Part shown: one piece after another, positions 25,201 to 38,383 of the stretch
How positions within the stretch are numbered: position 1 is the first letter of the stretch
Layout: every line of letters begins with the position of its first letter
NCBI RefSeq assembly: GCF_900496995.4
Contig: NC_044004.1
Span: 51,242,224-51,306,223, forward strand
DNA length: 64,000 bases
Source of the DNA: Aquila chrysaetos chrysaetos
Taxonomy: Eukaryota; Chordata; Aves; Accipitriformes; Accipitridae
Reading direction: 5' to 3'
Made by a program: the position numbers and the translations under genes
The notes under the pieces: generated by a model
What the model was told of the DNA's origin: nothing
Database searches by the model: none
Seen by the model: the letters and a program-made list of their open reading frames with translations, nothing else

Positions 25201-28200
25201 CACTTACCAGGGACCCAGCCTGGAGGCCTTTGCTCCCTGTTGAGCCCTGTGGGAGGCGAGTGAGCTCAGCTTCTAGAAGGAACTGTTTTCTACAAGGTTA
25301 TGTCCTTTGAGACATGGAAAACCCCAATGAAGAGCAGGTCTTCTGCAGGTTTTATCACCAGAAGGGACCCTCCTAGTCACCTGAACAGATAGTCTGTCTA
25401 ATATATGCCAGAGAAACACGTTAACTAATTTCTGCACCCAGCTGACTGAGCTGGAGCTTAGCGGTCTTGCCTGAAACACTCCCAAGTGATTTAGTTGGAC
25501 AATGTTCCTAGACTCTGGCACTGACACTATTTGATACTTGCCAGCCAGCATTGTCTCACTATCGACTCCATATATTGCACCCTGTCCAGGTCATGAGCTG
25601 ATCAACATCTGAGTGGCTCTAAAAAAAAAACCCCAACCAAAACCATACCCGAGCACTTTGCATGTTGAAGGCAATAGGGTTAAAAGGCTTGGGCTCAGTA
25701 CAGAAGCTGTAAAACATCCTGCAGTGTGACTGCAGCATTTTCTGTCTCCCCTACTATCAGCACAACCTAGAGAAAAATGTTCTCTTAGGCTGGAGATAAC
25801 AGAGGGTGTAAGCATTTTTTCAAGTGACATGGAAGGAAAGACTTTCTCTAAATATGGCAGATAATCAGAAGATTAAGGAGTGTTACTCAGACATTAAGGC
25901 TGAGGCTTAGAAGACCAGTGCTAGAGTGCCTAGATCACCAGCTGAAACCTACCTACACAGCAGTGCCCAAGATTCCCTATTGCCTGATGGCCTTAGGATA
26001 GCCTACAATAAAAGTGATGTCTAAGTACCTATTGGCCATTTTGACAGCAATGTATACAAAGTGACAGTCCCAAGACTAACCCACTCTCTTGCTGGTTCAG
26101 TAGGCAAAGAGAGCACTACTGGGGGTGGGTATTACTAGAGCGAGACACATGAGAACTAAACCCTGGGCCAACACATTTGCCCTCTTTACTGCAAATTTGT
26201 CGCTCTTGTGAGCAAGAGGCTGTATGCAAGCACTATATCACCACGACCTAACAAGTCATGCTCAGTAGATGCTCCCTTTGGGTTTCAGTGGTATCTTTAA
26301 GACAGAGTGATCCATTTGCAAGAGTCTTCAGAAAGGTCATCTCGGGAGGAGGGGGAGCTTGCCAGCCCTGAGCCACAGCAGCAGGCACTCAGAAGGGTGA
26401 AGGCATTTCCTCTGCTAAAAAGCACATTTACCAGGGTGCAATGTTTTGCTGCTTGTAACACGCAAGCTTTACTTCATGTGACACTTCCAATTCCGCTGGG
26501 CTTGAACTCTAGTTTAGTCTGCAGCTTGCTGAAACAGTTTATCAAGGAGGATGTAAACTTGGTCATCATGCATTGCATAGCTGCATAGACATAGGAGGGT
26601 CACTCTCCCCAGAGTGGACAATTAGCTTTGCAGTGCAAGAGTCCTGCCAAGATCAGCTGTTTCCTCCAGGTTTCTAACAAGGTTTGACAGTTCATTAAGA
26701 GTTAGGAGGGAAAAAGATTTGATTCGCTTCACTTAGAAAGAAAGCAAAGAATCTTACCCTTTTGCTCAAAAAAAAGAAGAAAAAAATTACCTTCACTCTC
26801 CCCAGCTTTTCTATGCTATGCCATAGCTAACAGCAGGGGAGGACCAAATTCTGTGCACAATTATTGCCAACGGTCTTTTTGGGCTTTAAAATTGATTCTT
26901 CAGTCAGATATTAATTTGCACTGCAAGAAATGATTTAGAGCTACCTGCAGGTTTAAGGCATACAGCTGCATCGATTATGCTGAAGGCACAATTTCAAGGT
27001 AATCTTTGCAGCTTGGAGAGCTAAACCTCAGTTGTTTTTTTTTTCCCCCAAACAGAAATGGAGACTCTGCAAGGCCAGATCCACTTCAGGCCCTGCATGC
27101 CAAAGGCACAGGGTAAGAGTTAAATATCCATGTGACATCATGGCTGGTGCTGCTCCCAAAAACTGTTGTGGTGTTTGCGTGCAGTGTGTTAGTGTGACAT
27201 TAAAATCAATGCGTGTTGTGTATACCTGCAGGCAATGCTCGGTCCCTGGTAAACAAGGCAGGCAGAGCTAGGATAAGAACTATGAGACAGAGAACTCAAT
27301 TTAACTCAATTTAAAAGAGATCTCATTTAAGATAGGTGGCAATCCCATATAACTTGCCAAGAACATCCAAATTACCAGAGCACATTTTCATTCTCCTATT
27401 GGAGTCTTAATGCTAAAAAAAGAGTCTGCTACCAATACCTTTTTCTACATGTAAAAGCTTTCATGTCACATTTCTCTAGTACTCTGGGAGGTTACCCAAT
27501 CAATCTACATCTGCCTTTTCTATCTATCAAAACCCAGTCAACAAATTTTTCTCCCACTAAAACCAATGCAAACTTAAGGTAAACAATCTACCAGGAACTT
27601 CATATTTCTTTTTGCAACTATGTGTCTCTTGGCAAGAAAAGGAGAGGGAAACAATAAAACCTCTGGGGAAAATCCTGGCCTTACAGGATTTTGCGTGCCT
27701 CTCTGATAAGTCCTGACAGTTGTGCCACTTTGCACTCCCTGGGCTGCCCTGGCTGGTGGGAGCACAGAAACACCTTCTGCAGCCTTAGCTCTTTTGTCCT
27801 TCTTTTCTTTGGATCTAACTTTACCTGTTCTTACCCTTGGTTTGCAAAGCAAGAACCAGCCCAGCATCTCAAACCATTTCTGCGCAGAGAATCAAAGCCT
27901 CTCCCAGAAGCTGCACCTATTCCTTGCTATGTGTTAATAACACTGTGCACTCCGTGTAGCGTGGTGCCCCACCTCTGGGTCCCTCCTCCCAACCCAGGCT
28001 CTCCATCCTCTCCACTTGCCACATTCAAGTTTCACAACCCTTTGAACCAACCTTGAATAAAGTCATCACGCAGGCAAGAACTCAATGTTGCACCTCACCT
28101 GCGGCTCCCCTGATTCCCTCAGCTGTCCTGCAGGATGAACAGTCTTCTCAAGCCATCACCCAAGGCTTTCCCAACTCTCCTGAGAGGGACACTTGCCCGC

Positions 28201-30543
28201 TCTTACACCTAGGTTTCTGCTACAACTCACCACATCTTTATCAACTGTCTTCAGGCTCTTGCCTCCCATCTCCCCCTGCTCACTGGGCTTAAGTAATGAA
28301 GAGCACTTGTGTCCCTGCCATCCTCCCACCTGGCAGAGCCTCTGCTGCCTCCTGAGCTTAATGCACAACACTAATGCACCTGGTGTTTGCAAAGGTGGGG
28401 AGAGATGGGAGCCTCCTTTCTCGCTGTCTTCCCTGGCAAGGTCCAACCTGCCAAGACTGCTGGTTAGAAACCAGTCTTACAGGAAAGCTGCTCAGAGGTT
28501 TTTTCATCCAAATGGGTATTTTTCTTTTAATGAGCTATTGCTCATTTTCATCCACATTGCAGCACTTGGGAAAACATGTTAATCACTTGGTTTTTGAAAG
28601 CCAAACTGAACTGTTTTAACAGTGCTGAAATGCCTTTGCAAAATATAATTCATTCACCTGGAAAGGTGTGGAGCATCCCAGGAAAAGGAGCATTTAAACC
28701 AGCCCATCCCTTCCCCTACAGATCTTTCTCTTTACTATCAAAGCAAAGCTCTGTGCTGTTCTTCCCAATCACACCTTTTTGTTGCACGTGCTGCATTCTC
28801 GGACAGGGACACTGAAACCAAACCTCTTTTTCCTCCTAGCATCTGGAAATGTAGTTTGTTTTCTTGGTTTTGATTTGGCATATGACCTTTTAAGGAAATA
28901 AGCCACAGCACTGAAAGACCCAAATAACTTATTCAAGCAAAACTTGCCAAACAAGTTAAAGAAGTATGAAAGCTCTTCTGGAGCTGGTATTGGATGCCTT
29001 GCAATGGTAGAAAAGTGTGTGATCAGAGCAGCCTACTAGGAAAAAGCAATGCATACGTTGTGCCACTACCTGTGCTTGAATGAATAAAAGAGAGAATTGT
29101 GCCCCAGTAGATGGAAGCTTCAATGTAATTTTTTCTTTTTCTTTTTTAACCTACACTGGAGACAGAAAGGACCAGGTGTACTGAAGCTGGACACTACCTC
29201 CAGATGAGTAGCTATAAAAAAAAGCTGTAAGCTATATCATATAGCTCTCTTTTTTGTCAGAGGCAGGTTCTACAAAAGCTCCAGCTTCTGTTCCAGCAGA
29301 GATTAGGACCGCTTAGGGACTGTCCTTAATTCTGTAGGCTCTCTCTACAGTGCCGTCAATTAGTTAGCAGTAGCTATTCCAGCCTGTATGTGAGCCAGAC
29401 TAGAAAGAAAACGCACAAAAGAAATGGGACAGATTTTTTTCCTGCAAGCAAAGGAGTGGCCATTATAAGATGGTTACTGCAGCTCTGTGCCTGTGGGAAG
29501 TGTGCCATCTCAGGGAAATATCCAGTGGAGAAAACATGACTGCTTTCCACTCCACCTGTGCTGCCACAGGGGAATGGGCCAGAGAACCTGGCTTTGGCTT
29601 TGCAAGGGAAGAGGGAGATGTGAGAGATGAATAGCAGACGGGGCAGAGGCTACTCACCCACGTCCACCCCAGAGAGCAGAAGCCAGGTACTTGCTGTGTT
29701 GTTTGCACTCAGTTTGATGATCTCAGGCTATGTCCCCAAAGCACAGGAACTCACGTTAAGAAATGCAAGACAGTTGCTAGTGTCACTCATGGCAACATCC
29801 AGAAAGTGAAGAGCAGGTGAGAGTGAGTGACCAACTGCTTCACTCTTCTGAACAGCCCTTCAACATCAACTGAGCTAAGCTGGCAAGGTGGGTGAGTTTG
29901 GGAGGAGAGAGCACACTGCTTAAGATGCATGAATGAAGGAGGTATAGCCTGCTGTAGCAGCTGTGTGGCAGGGAAGTTAGTGAATACCAGGAAAACTTTC
30001 CCAGCAGAGAAATATATAAGCATGCAAAGCCATGTCAGTAAAGGCAAGGAGATAAAGCTGTAATAAAGAATATTTCACATCATAAATGAAAATTGGAGCA
30101 TATACTGCATTTGCATTTGCCCCAGTTTGTAGGACTCATTTGATTACAGTGTCTTACCTAAACTGCTGTATAGCTCTCAACTTTTTCAGCCACCATTTCT
30201 CCTTTAAATAGCTATTATACCTAATGATACAGTCACATTGGGTGCGGGGAGATATTCAGATGTGACCCGAGCAAGTGTCAGCCCTATTTATTCCCCATTC
30301 CTTCTCTGCTGGAGCCAGGAAAAAACAGGGAAGCCTGTCCACCCACCTCCACCTACAGAGCAGGTGCTCAAAGCATCCAAAGCCTAATGGGAGCCCAGGC
30401 ATTTCAGAAGGGCGAGTAACCCAATGCATGGAGCCAGTATCTCCCCAGAGGCTTTTCCCTTAGCTTAAGACTTACTAAACCTAAGCAATTCATCTCATTA
30501 ATTAATAGCTCAATAACTGTACTTAAAAAAGGAAGAGACCTGA
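19218..30543. other. Gene-free DNA between the LTR and the CpG patch
   Basis: No gene is supported. Frames run to about 130 codons and match nothing I recognise. The stretch includes short A or T runs (21780, 25620, 26770, 27030) and AT-rich unique-looking sequence. Around 23850-24260 the composition (TAATCAGC, CATTCCAG and similar words in otherwise non-repetitive DNA) is what conserved non-coding elements often look like, but this cannot be shown without alignment. Plus-strand AATAAA words at 28054 and 29082 are not tied to any exon. Confidence 0.55.
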
Positions 30544-30800
30544 ATGTGGGAGCAGAAACGTGATGCGCTCCCAAATCGCAGGAGGAGCGGCTTCGTTGGA
30601 TGGCCTCACCTCTGCCAGTTCCTGGGCAGACCTCGTCTCTCCTCCTTCCCGAGCCCAAGGCGACGCAGCCCAGCAGTCCCCGGCTCAGCGCGGATGGGGC
30701 GGCTTTGCGGAACCCAGCAGCCATTCCTACGCACCAGCCATTTTCTAACAGGCGCCAAGGAAAAGGCGGGTGCCGAGCGGTTGTGCTCTAGCCGCCAGGT
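30544..30800. promoter_or_regulatory. CpG-rich patch, possible small CpG island
   Basis: About 20 CpG dinucleotides fall within 250 bases in a region otherwise strongly CpG-poor. A GC-box word (GGGGCGG) lies near 30693, and two CCATT words of the YY1 type near 30720 and 30738. No TATA box is clear on either strand. The overlapping short frames on both strands (60-106 codons) resemble no known protein. In vertebrates such patches often mark promoters or unmethylated distal elements. It lies on the 3' side of GPRIN3, so it would serve another transcript, perhaps a non-coding RNA, or be a distal element. It could also be the remnant of an unrecognised CpG-rich repeat. Confidence 0.35.
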
Positions 30801-33030
30801 ATTTTTCACCAGCCTCTGAGAAACATGTCCTCAACTGCTCAGCTCGCTTATGTCTTTCTGATGTTATATAAGTGGATTTAGAGAAAAAGCACTGCCATGA
30901 GCAGGTTTCTAATTAGGAAAAGAAATAAATAGAATTATGGAATTAAGGCAGAACCTCAGCATGAATGACCCAAATCCCTTCCTTGTGCCGCAGTCCACAG
31001 CAGGCTATTAGAAATTTTTTTTTTTTTTTTAAAGTTAATTCATCACTAAGATGGCACAGCAAAGGCAAATTCCTTTGCAGGCTGGCACCCACTCTCCCAA
31101 GCTGCTGATCCCACTTAATTTGACTCTTGTAAGTGCAAAGGACAACGCTGTAGGAAGCAGTGTGCTCTGCGATGCTAGCAGCGGTACCCTCACTCCTACA
31201 AACGCTGCTGAAATACGAGTAGCAATGGGGCATACGTTACCATTTCCTAATTTGCGCTGACAACTTTCTGTTGGTCCAAACCTGCAGACTGTCATTCCTA
31301 CTCAGAGTTGCCTCCTACGAGTTACCTACTATCACACTGGGTATAGGTGTCTCATTAACAGTGGCTTGCTTTGTGGTGATATCAAGCACCCACAGGTCTC
31401 CGTGACCTGACCTCAACAGGAGATAAGACCACCCTACACTTCTCACAAATGAGGCCATATTTATCTAAATACTCAGTTGCGGATTTAAGTGCCTACTTTT
31501 TAAAACATTGGCTAGCGAAACTAGCCATTTATGGTTCTCAAAGGAGTAATTTGAAATTTGATGAGGAAATCTTAAGTTTTCCACTCCCAGTACTTCCACC
31601 TACCACAGAGTGGTTTTGATGGCATTTGAATGCCTAAAGGCATGGTGGTTTCTTTCGCTGGTTAAAGAAGCGAAGCAGATACCCCAGGGTATAGTGCTGC
31701 TGATTGGAAAGCTCACGTCCTCGGTAAATCAGTCGATGCGTGAACAAGAAGTCAGACTTACTCTTTATATATGAAGGCACTATCTCCCTGAAACTGCTGT
31801 TACATGATAAAAAATCTGCATCAGATGGAAAATGTGCACTGGTGATTATTGGTTGGATAGGATGCTAGCTTGTTTTCTGCACTGGTCCTTTTTCTGCTGG
31901 GTCAGTCCCCTGGGGACAGGGGATCTCTAGGCTTTTTCCCTACTGCAGCAAGACTACAGGGATGAAGTAGGAAAGGGAGACCTCAGTTTTCCTGCCTACA
32001 AAGAGAGCTTGCCAATTGCAGCATACAGCTGAATGAACGCAGCTACTGTAGGGAAACACCCTGCTCCTGGCAGTTTGGGTTCGGGACTAATCTTCGGCAG
32101 CCACTGGCACACAGGAACCTGAATGACACCGCAAGGAATTCAGCAAAGCTCATTAATGAAATACCCTGTGTGATTGCCCAAAGCACTGGGCAGTTAACTG
32201 AAGTAGCCTGAACCCTAGCAGCCAACCACGAGACACAAGAAGTACAGAAACACAGCAAAGGAAACAACTATTTTTGGGAAGAGGGCTCCAGCTTGGGATG
32301 AGCAGCTGGAACACCCCTGGTAGCAGAGGCACCATGCAACCTCATTATCTCAGGGTCTGTTCTGCTCCTCTCCCCTCACCATAGGAAAGAGTATGCCAAG
32401 GTGGGGTCCTCATGCCCTCTAGGTACATGGAAATACCATACCTGTAACACCACCAGATCAAAATACTTCACTGCCATGTCTGTTATCTTATGCTCTTTTG
32501 TACTAAAAGATAAAACTTTATTTCTTTTGGGGGAGGAAAATGGTTCAGGTTACTCTGATGCTCTCGGTTTTGTGCATGGTGTGCAGGCGTGCTGGCGGGT
32601 GGTGGTGACAATTTGCTACAGCAGTGACACCGCAGGGTTAAAACGCTGCCCTCTCCACCGCGGCTCCTGGGTTGCTGAGCTGGATGAATAATGTGTTGCT
32701 GTGTGGCAACAGGGCTGCTGAAAGGCTGAGTGAATTCATGCGAAAGGGCAGAGTAGTGGCCTCCGCAGAAAAGCCCGTGCTCATGAACAGCTGTGAAAAG
32801 GCAACAGCACTTACACAGAAGGAAGCAGATGGGTTTCTCCTCTGGCAGGGACAGTGCGTGGTGGCTTCCACCGTACTAAGCTTTGCAAAGTGCCAGGTCT
32901 CAGGCCTGAATTCAGAAAGCCCTTTATAGTTCCTCTGTCTTACAGACATCCACAGATTTAGCCAGAACGGCAACACTTAAAAGTCCTTTCTTTTCCCATG
33001 TCAGCCTATAAACAGAGACCCAGAATAATT
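30801..33030. other. Gene-free DNA left of the possible GPRIN3 3' end
   Basis: No gene is supported. It contains a (T)16 run at 31015-31030. Frames of up to 112 codons around 32400-32976 overlap on both strands and have no recognisable domain. Confidence 0.55.
31015..31030 (+). repeat. (T)16 homopolymer
   Basis: A plain run of 16 T followed by AAAG. No associated retroposon body was recognised. Confidence 0.85.
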
Positions 33031-33044
33031 AAGACAGTGTTCAT

Positions 33045-33050
33045 TTTATT
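33045..33050 (-). terminator. Candidate distal polyadenylation signal, GPRIN3
   Basis: Minus-strand AATAAA. Downstream, the minus strand reads through A/T-rich bases to a G/T-rich stretch (GGGTCTCTGTTTATAGG), a reasonable downstream element. Using it would give GPRIN3 a 3' UTR of about 6.6 kb. It is one of several candidates and is unproven. Confidence 0.3.
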
Positions 33051-36000
33051 GTACTCAGCATGGAAACCAGGAGATGTAAAACAGCAAAACATTAAATTCC
33101 CAAGGGACTCGATCAGGTGGGTAACATTGCTTTAGTACCACTGTAAGACTTCTTCACATGCAAACTTCTGTTGGTATGTCTCGAATGAATGCCACGGTAC
33201 ACCTGGAAGCCTAATACTAGCTTTACTTTGTACAGTACATCACGTTCAGTCAGTGTAACTATAAAAATAATAAAGCCACAATAATATTAGTTGTTGTTAG
33301 AAGCCCCCAAGTTGGTTTTCTGCTGCTGCTGACTGATTCACAGCCATCATTTCTGTGGTGCTTGCAACAGCCAGGAATTCAAAGTTCACCTACCCTCTCT
33401 CCCTTTAACTCTGGGTAGAAACTCCCAACACTTTTCAGGGTGCAGCCGAGACCTTAACTTCAGACGTGATTTTATGTACCACGAATGCATGGATCTTTAC
33501 CATTTTACTGAAATTCTTCAGGGCACTGTCTAAACTTGTGTTTGATGTACTTGAAACTATTGATTATGAACTGGGCTAAGGGAAGTGTTGTCAGGAGGAC
33601 CCTCCAACAGAAGGGTTGCCTGTTGTAGCAGAGCTGCTGAGAAGCATCGGAGAGACTTGTATTCTGCAGCAAACTGCTGGAGACTTTGCTGGCAGAATTG
33701 TCATTTATTTCTACTCCAGATAGTGTCAGTCTAAGCAGAAAGCTAACAAAAACTTAAGGTCTAGTATTTCAAATGGGACCCAGTTGACATGATTCTGTTC
33801 CTAATGAGCTCAGATGCTTGCTATCACACATTGTCTTTGTGTAGAAGCCAGTTTGTACATACAAGGGTGGATTTCCACAAAGCTCAGGAGCCAGTGTACA
33901 GCTCTGTACACCCCAGCCACTGCACTTTCTGTTGACAGTCTAGACCCAGAGGTTGGCCAACTGGTGGTTTTTTTTTAGATATGGCTGTGGGAATTTTTTG
34001 AGACCAGATAAGGAGAAAATCCTTGTTTCTGTATTGCAGAGTGATCTAAACTTGCTTCAAACTTGTGGAAAATGCTAAGCCTCCAGCATTCAATCAGAAG
34101 GGCAATGGGAAAAAAATCATCTTAATGAGTATGAGTAATGCATGAGACCTGCACATGTGTATGCCCCTTTTAAACATGGACACATGCAACACATAAGCTT
34201 ACCTACAGCAAACATTTTCCTAGAGGAAAAAATATTTCCTCTCTGTGTGACTGGGCTCAGTATTAACATCATTTTCTTCTTTAAAGAAGCCTGAATGATG
34301 AAAGATATGTTTCACATTGCAAAATCTTCCTTGTCAGGATTTGATGAAAAATCCACATTATAAATGCTGGGAAGGAAGAGCTGTTCAGAAAAATACAAAG
34401 CAGAAAACCCAATAAATCTCAGAGTTTCAAAAAAAAGGGATTATATTCATTTCAGTTTGGCTCGATTCAGCTGTAATAATTAATTCTTTCTTTTAAACAT
34501 CTGCACTGACTCAAGTGGCATAATTTAGGCCCCTAAGAGAACACTGCAGCCATTTCAATGTACAGGACCTGACCTTCAGCTCCATGGACCACCACAGCAT
34601 CCAGTGACTCCAGAGATATTTGGTAATGTGTGGCATTTGGATAGGGATCTATGTGCATATCTTTGGGATGACTGAAAGTGCTGTCCACTCAGACAGGCAT
34701 CACAGAGTCACCAAAAAATAAACTGGCAGAGGTTGAGATGTTACAAAAACAGGGGGAAAAAACCCAAACCAAACAGAGGGAAAGGTTTCCTTCAGACCGT
34801 AGCCCTTAACTTTCTAAGACCATGGAGCCTGACAATCAGTTGTCTCTCATTCAGAGCAGCCATTTCCGTAAGTTGGGTATGAAAGACTTACTCTGTCTTG
34901 GTAATCTTTTGCATTCATTTTTAAAAGGTGTAGAAGGATGGACACGCAACAAGACAACGGAGCTAATAAGCTAATAAAATTTCTACTTTCATACAAATCT
35001 TGCATATACTGAGCTAAGTAATGAAACACTGGTATGGTAGATTCCATCAAGTTTCCAAACTGAAAACCAATGGCAGACAATTTGAATTTCCCATCAACTT
35101 CAACGCTGATTTCCATTTGGATTTCCACTTGTAGCTTTAACACTTCAACATAGTCATGAAATTCAAGATAAAAGCTAGTGTTCTCTTTAGAGCATATATT
35201 CACCTTTTCCGAATCCCTTCAATATACTTCTCCAAATGGTGGACTTTACAAGCTCTTACATGGTAGCAGCAGTAATAAACTGAGGTTGTTTGCCTGGTGG
35301 TTTTGTTGAATTGTATTTGGATAGATCTATACATACTAGCAAAATATACAGACTTTGAAAATGTTCATTTTCCTAAAAACCACGGGACACCAACAATATG
35401 AAAAATGTGTGAGCTCAGAATGAACAAATAGGCAAAACTTAAGCAAAACATTGGCTTTATAGACATAGAAAGGGGAATTCCTTGCAAAACACCTACATCA
35501 ACTTCATTTTACTTCTCTTTTGGTCCCTCCCTCCCCATGTTTCTTAGCAATTCCTTCTTGTATATTCCAAAGAAGGTTTTCTTCCTCTGAAATGCAGAAG
35601 ACAGATATTCTCCTCCTTGTCCCTCCAGCTCTTTCCCCACTCTTTTTTCCAAACCAAGTCAGCAGAAACGGGGCAGGACTTCAGCACTTGTGCCCAAGGC
35701 AATGCAAAGCTGGCAGACACCAACCAAGTGCACACAGACAGAGGTGGAGTCACAGCCTCACATGAAATCCAGGACTATATTGCAAATTGCCTGCAGTGAG
35801 GTTCTCCTTCAACTCAGGTTTTGTATTGGCAACGTTGAAACATGCTTATTCTCATCTCTCCTGGTGGAAAGCTCCTGAAGTGAAATTAGAAGTAACTCTT
35901 TCATTCTCATTCACTGCTTTTATTAATGGTTATGGCACGTCAGCCTTCCCAGAAGATGCAACCAACAAGGAAGAGTTTCCTGACAATTAGCTTGTTTCCC

Positions 36001-37870
36001 AAGACTTCTCATCTTGCAACACATTGAATTTAAGAGTTACTTCAACTGGCTAGGCTGCAACACAGGTCTTTTTCTTTTTTCTTTTTTTCTGTACAGATTT
36101 AGTCTTGGGAATGACAAAGTACTTTCTGTTTTGAACCCTCTTTTTATTAGCCCAAATGGATTTCCTTGGTTGTTAAACATCCAACCAGTGCAATGTGATT
36201 CTGAGTCACTGGGCAAAGAAAAAGAGTGGGGGCACATGGATCATCTCCCCCTACCCTCTGCCATACCACTACTCCAAGCACACTTTCATTTTCAACGCTG
36301 ATGTGACACCAGGAACAGTCTTTTTTGGCTGCTACAAGACCACTCACATAATATTTGCTAATTGTTAACAAAACCATGGTTCTGTTTTGCTGCTGGTGAA
36401 AGATGCATCATCCCTATGAGGATTCACATTGTCATCTAGACATTGTACGCAGGAGACAGCATAAATAACCAGCGTTAAACTAGCAGGTTGCCTACAGTCT
36501 GCCCCAGCAAAACAAAGTGAAAACCTAAAATATTTTCCATGAGGTGTGCTGGTGATTATTGACTCATTTTTGTGTGTTGGTTTTTGGCATGTTATTGCTT
36601 GGCTTCAAACACACACCTGCAGGACTCCTGTGCCCACCAGACAGCTTCACAGACATTTTGCAGTTTGTCTTTGCACTCGTATTTTCCCCAAATACAAAAG
36701 CACAGTGCTCTGCTGACGACTATGTTTTTTCCAGTTATACCCATGCAGTTGTTCCAATGCATCCACTTAGTAACTTGCCATCAGCATTTTGTGGTACATA
36801 TGTATTGATGAAATTTTCCTGGAAGAAATGTCGTTTGGGGTGGGGAGGGAGGTGTGGGTGGTGAACACTCACAGCTGGAAGCAGCTGCAGGGAACCAGGA
36901 GAGATCTCCCATTCCTCACGAAGAAAAGCTTATTCCAGTGCTGGCTCAGCACCCTGCTTATTCATTGCCAAGCCCAGTTTGGTCTCAATAAAGCAACTCA
37001 TACCCATATGCTAGAAATATTTTGGAGAGCTTAAGCTAAAGGATAAAGTTAATGGAAATCGGTGAATGCGGGATAGCCATTTATTCTCCTCTGGAAAAAA
37101 ATATGACAATCCATTTATATATTCAGACTGAGCATATTTGTAAAGGGACAGTTCAGAGTAAGCTGGCTCACAACGCTACAGCGAGGGGGACAGTGCAGAG
37201 GGACGCGAGCTGAGCCACCGGACACCATTTCACAGGAAGACAGGCTGGGCAGCAGCTAGCGAGGGAGGAGGTAGAAGGGAGGTGAAAGGAGCAGCGCAAA
37301 GCCTTGGACCTGGACAGGACACAGCAAACACTGCGGACAACTCGAGGAACCTCTGCAGGGCTGACATGGACACAACATGGGAAGAGACACTGAACTTGTC
37401 AACTAACCTGACCTATTGATACTGCCAATATTAATCCCACACAAAAATTCACATGAAACTCACATCTCAGACACTGCTAGGAAGGGGATGGAAACAGTAG
37501 TACCAACAGAAAAAAGGTAGGAGACTTTCCTCCTGGTAGGCAGAGGCGGGAAGACAGTCTCTAATGTAGTATTTCAGAATTAGCAGTTCAGCATCAAGTG
37601 AGAGAGGACTTGAAATAATGTACAGAAATGGAACAAGGATGTGCCATAAAGCCCCCAAATACATACAGAGGAAAAATAGGAGTCAACTCAGTACTACGCC
37701 TAGGGGCAACACCTTTCACTGAACTGAGTTAAAATATTGCATCTTACAGTATTTTGCCTCTCTGCTGGGGAAAAATTGCCCCTAACCAGCTGCTTTGAAG
37801 GTTTGGCGTTCACATACTCAAAAAGTCTGGCCTCCTAAGTAAAAGGGGACCACCTCAGGTCTGCTTCACA

Positions 37871-37875
37871 GAGAA

Positions 37876-37908
<33 letters not shown>

Positions 37909-37968
37909 AAAAAGAAAAAAAAAGAAAAAAAAAGAAAAAAAAGAAAAAAAAAGAAAAAAGAAAAAAGA
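37871..37968 (+). repeat. Polypurine tract, A25 then (GA6-9)n
   Basis: 25 A in a row (37874-37898), then a G placed every 7 to 10 bases in further A, about 98 bases in all with no pyrimidine until the end. On the minus strand it reads as U-rich sequence with regularly spaced C. The regular spacing suggests slippage of a unit such as GAAAAAAA. It lies 1.7 kb past the GPRIN3 stop. Confidence 0.9.
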
Positions 37969-38377
37969 TATTAAGACTCATTTACACTGTGTAAAACTGT
38001 AAGATTTACAGAGTATGTTGTAAGAGTAAGATCTACAGAGTAAAAGTCAGGTGTGTGTTACTAGAGACAGAAATAAATTATCATTGTGATTCATGAAAAG
38101 TCTTTAATGGAATAAAAACAACTCCTATTTAACTCTAGTACTCTGCAGGAGTACAATATCCAAATCCTCAGTGCTTTGCAGGATTGAAAACTAAATTTTC
38201 TACAAACTGCAGGAGTTCCCCAGCCTCCCATCATGAGCTCTAGTGGACAGAATAAAAAGCTAGTGGGAAACACATTTCCCAGGCTGAAAAATATTATTAA
38301 GGTGAGAAATGTGACCAACGTACATTTGAGACATAATTGTATATCACACTTCTGGAGAAACAGTCACTAAGCTACCT

Positions 38378-38383
38378 TTTATT
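38378..38383 (-). terminator. Candidate proximal polyadenylation signal, GPRIN3
   Basis: Minus-strand AATAAA, 1.27 kb past the stop codon. Minus-strand sequence 15-40 bases beyond it is G/T-rich (GTGACTGTTTCTCC, then GTGTGATA), a fair downstream element. It would give a 3' UTR of about 1.3 kb. Whether it is used instead of, or as well as, the more distal sites cannot be told from sequence. Confidence 0.35.

Noticed and set aside
34847-35203. 118-codon minus-strand frame in the possible 3' UTR
   Set aside because: No family recognised and no start context or splice sites. Kept only as a note in the 3' UTR entry.
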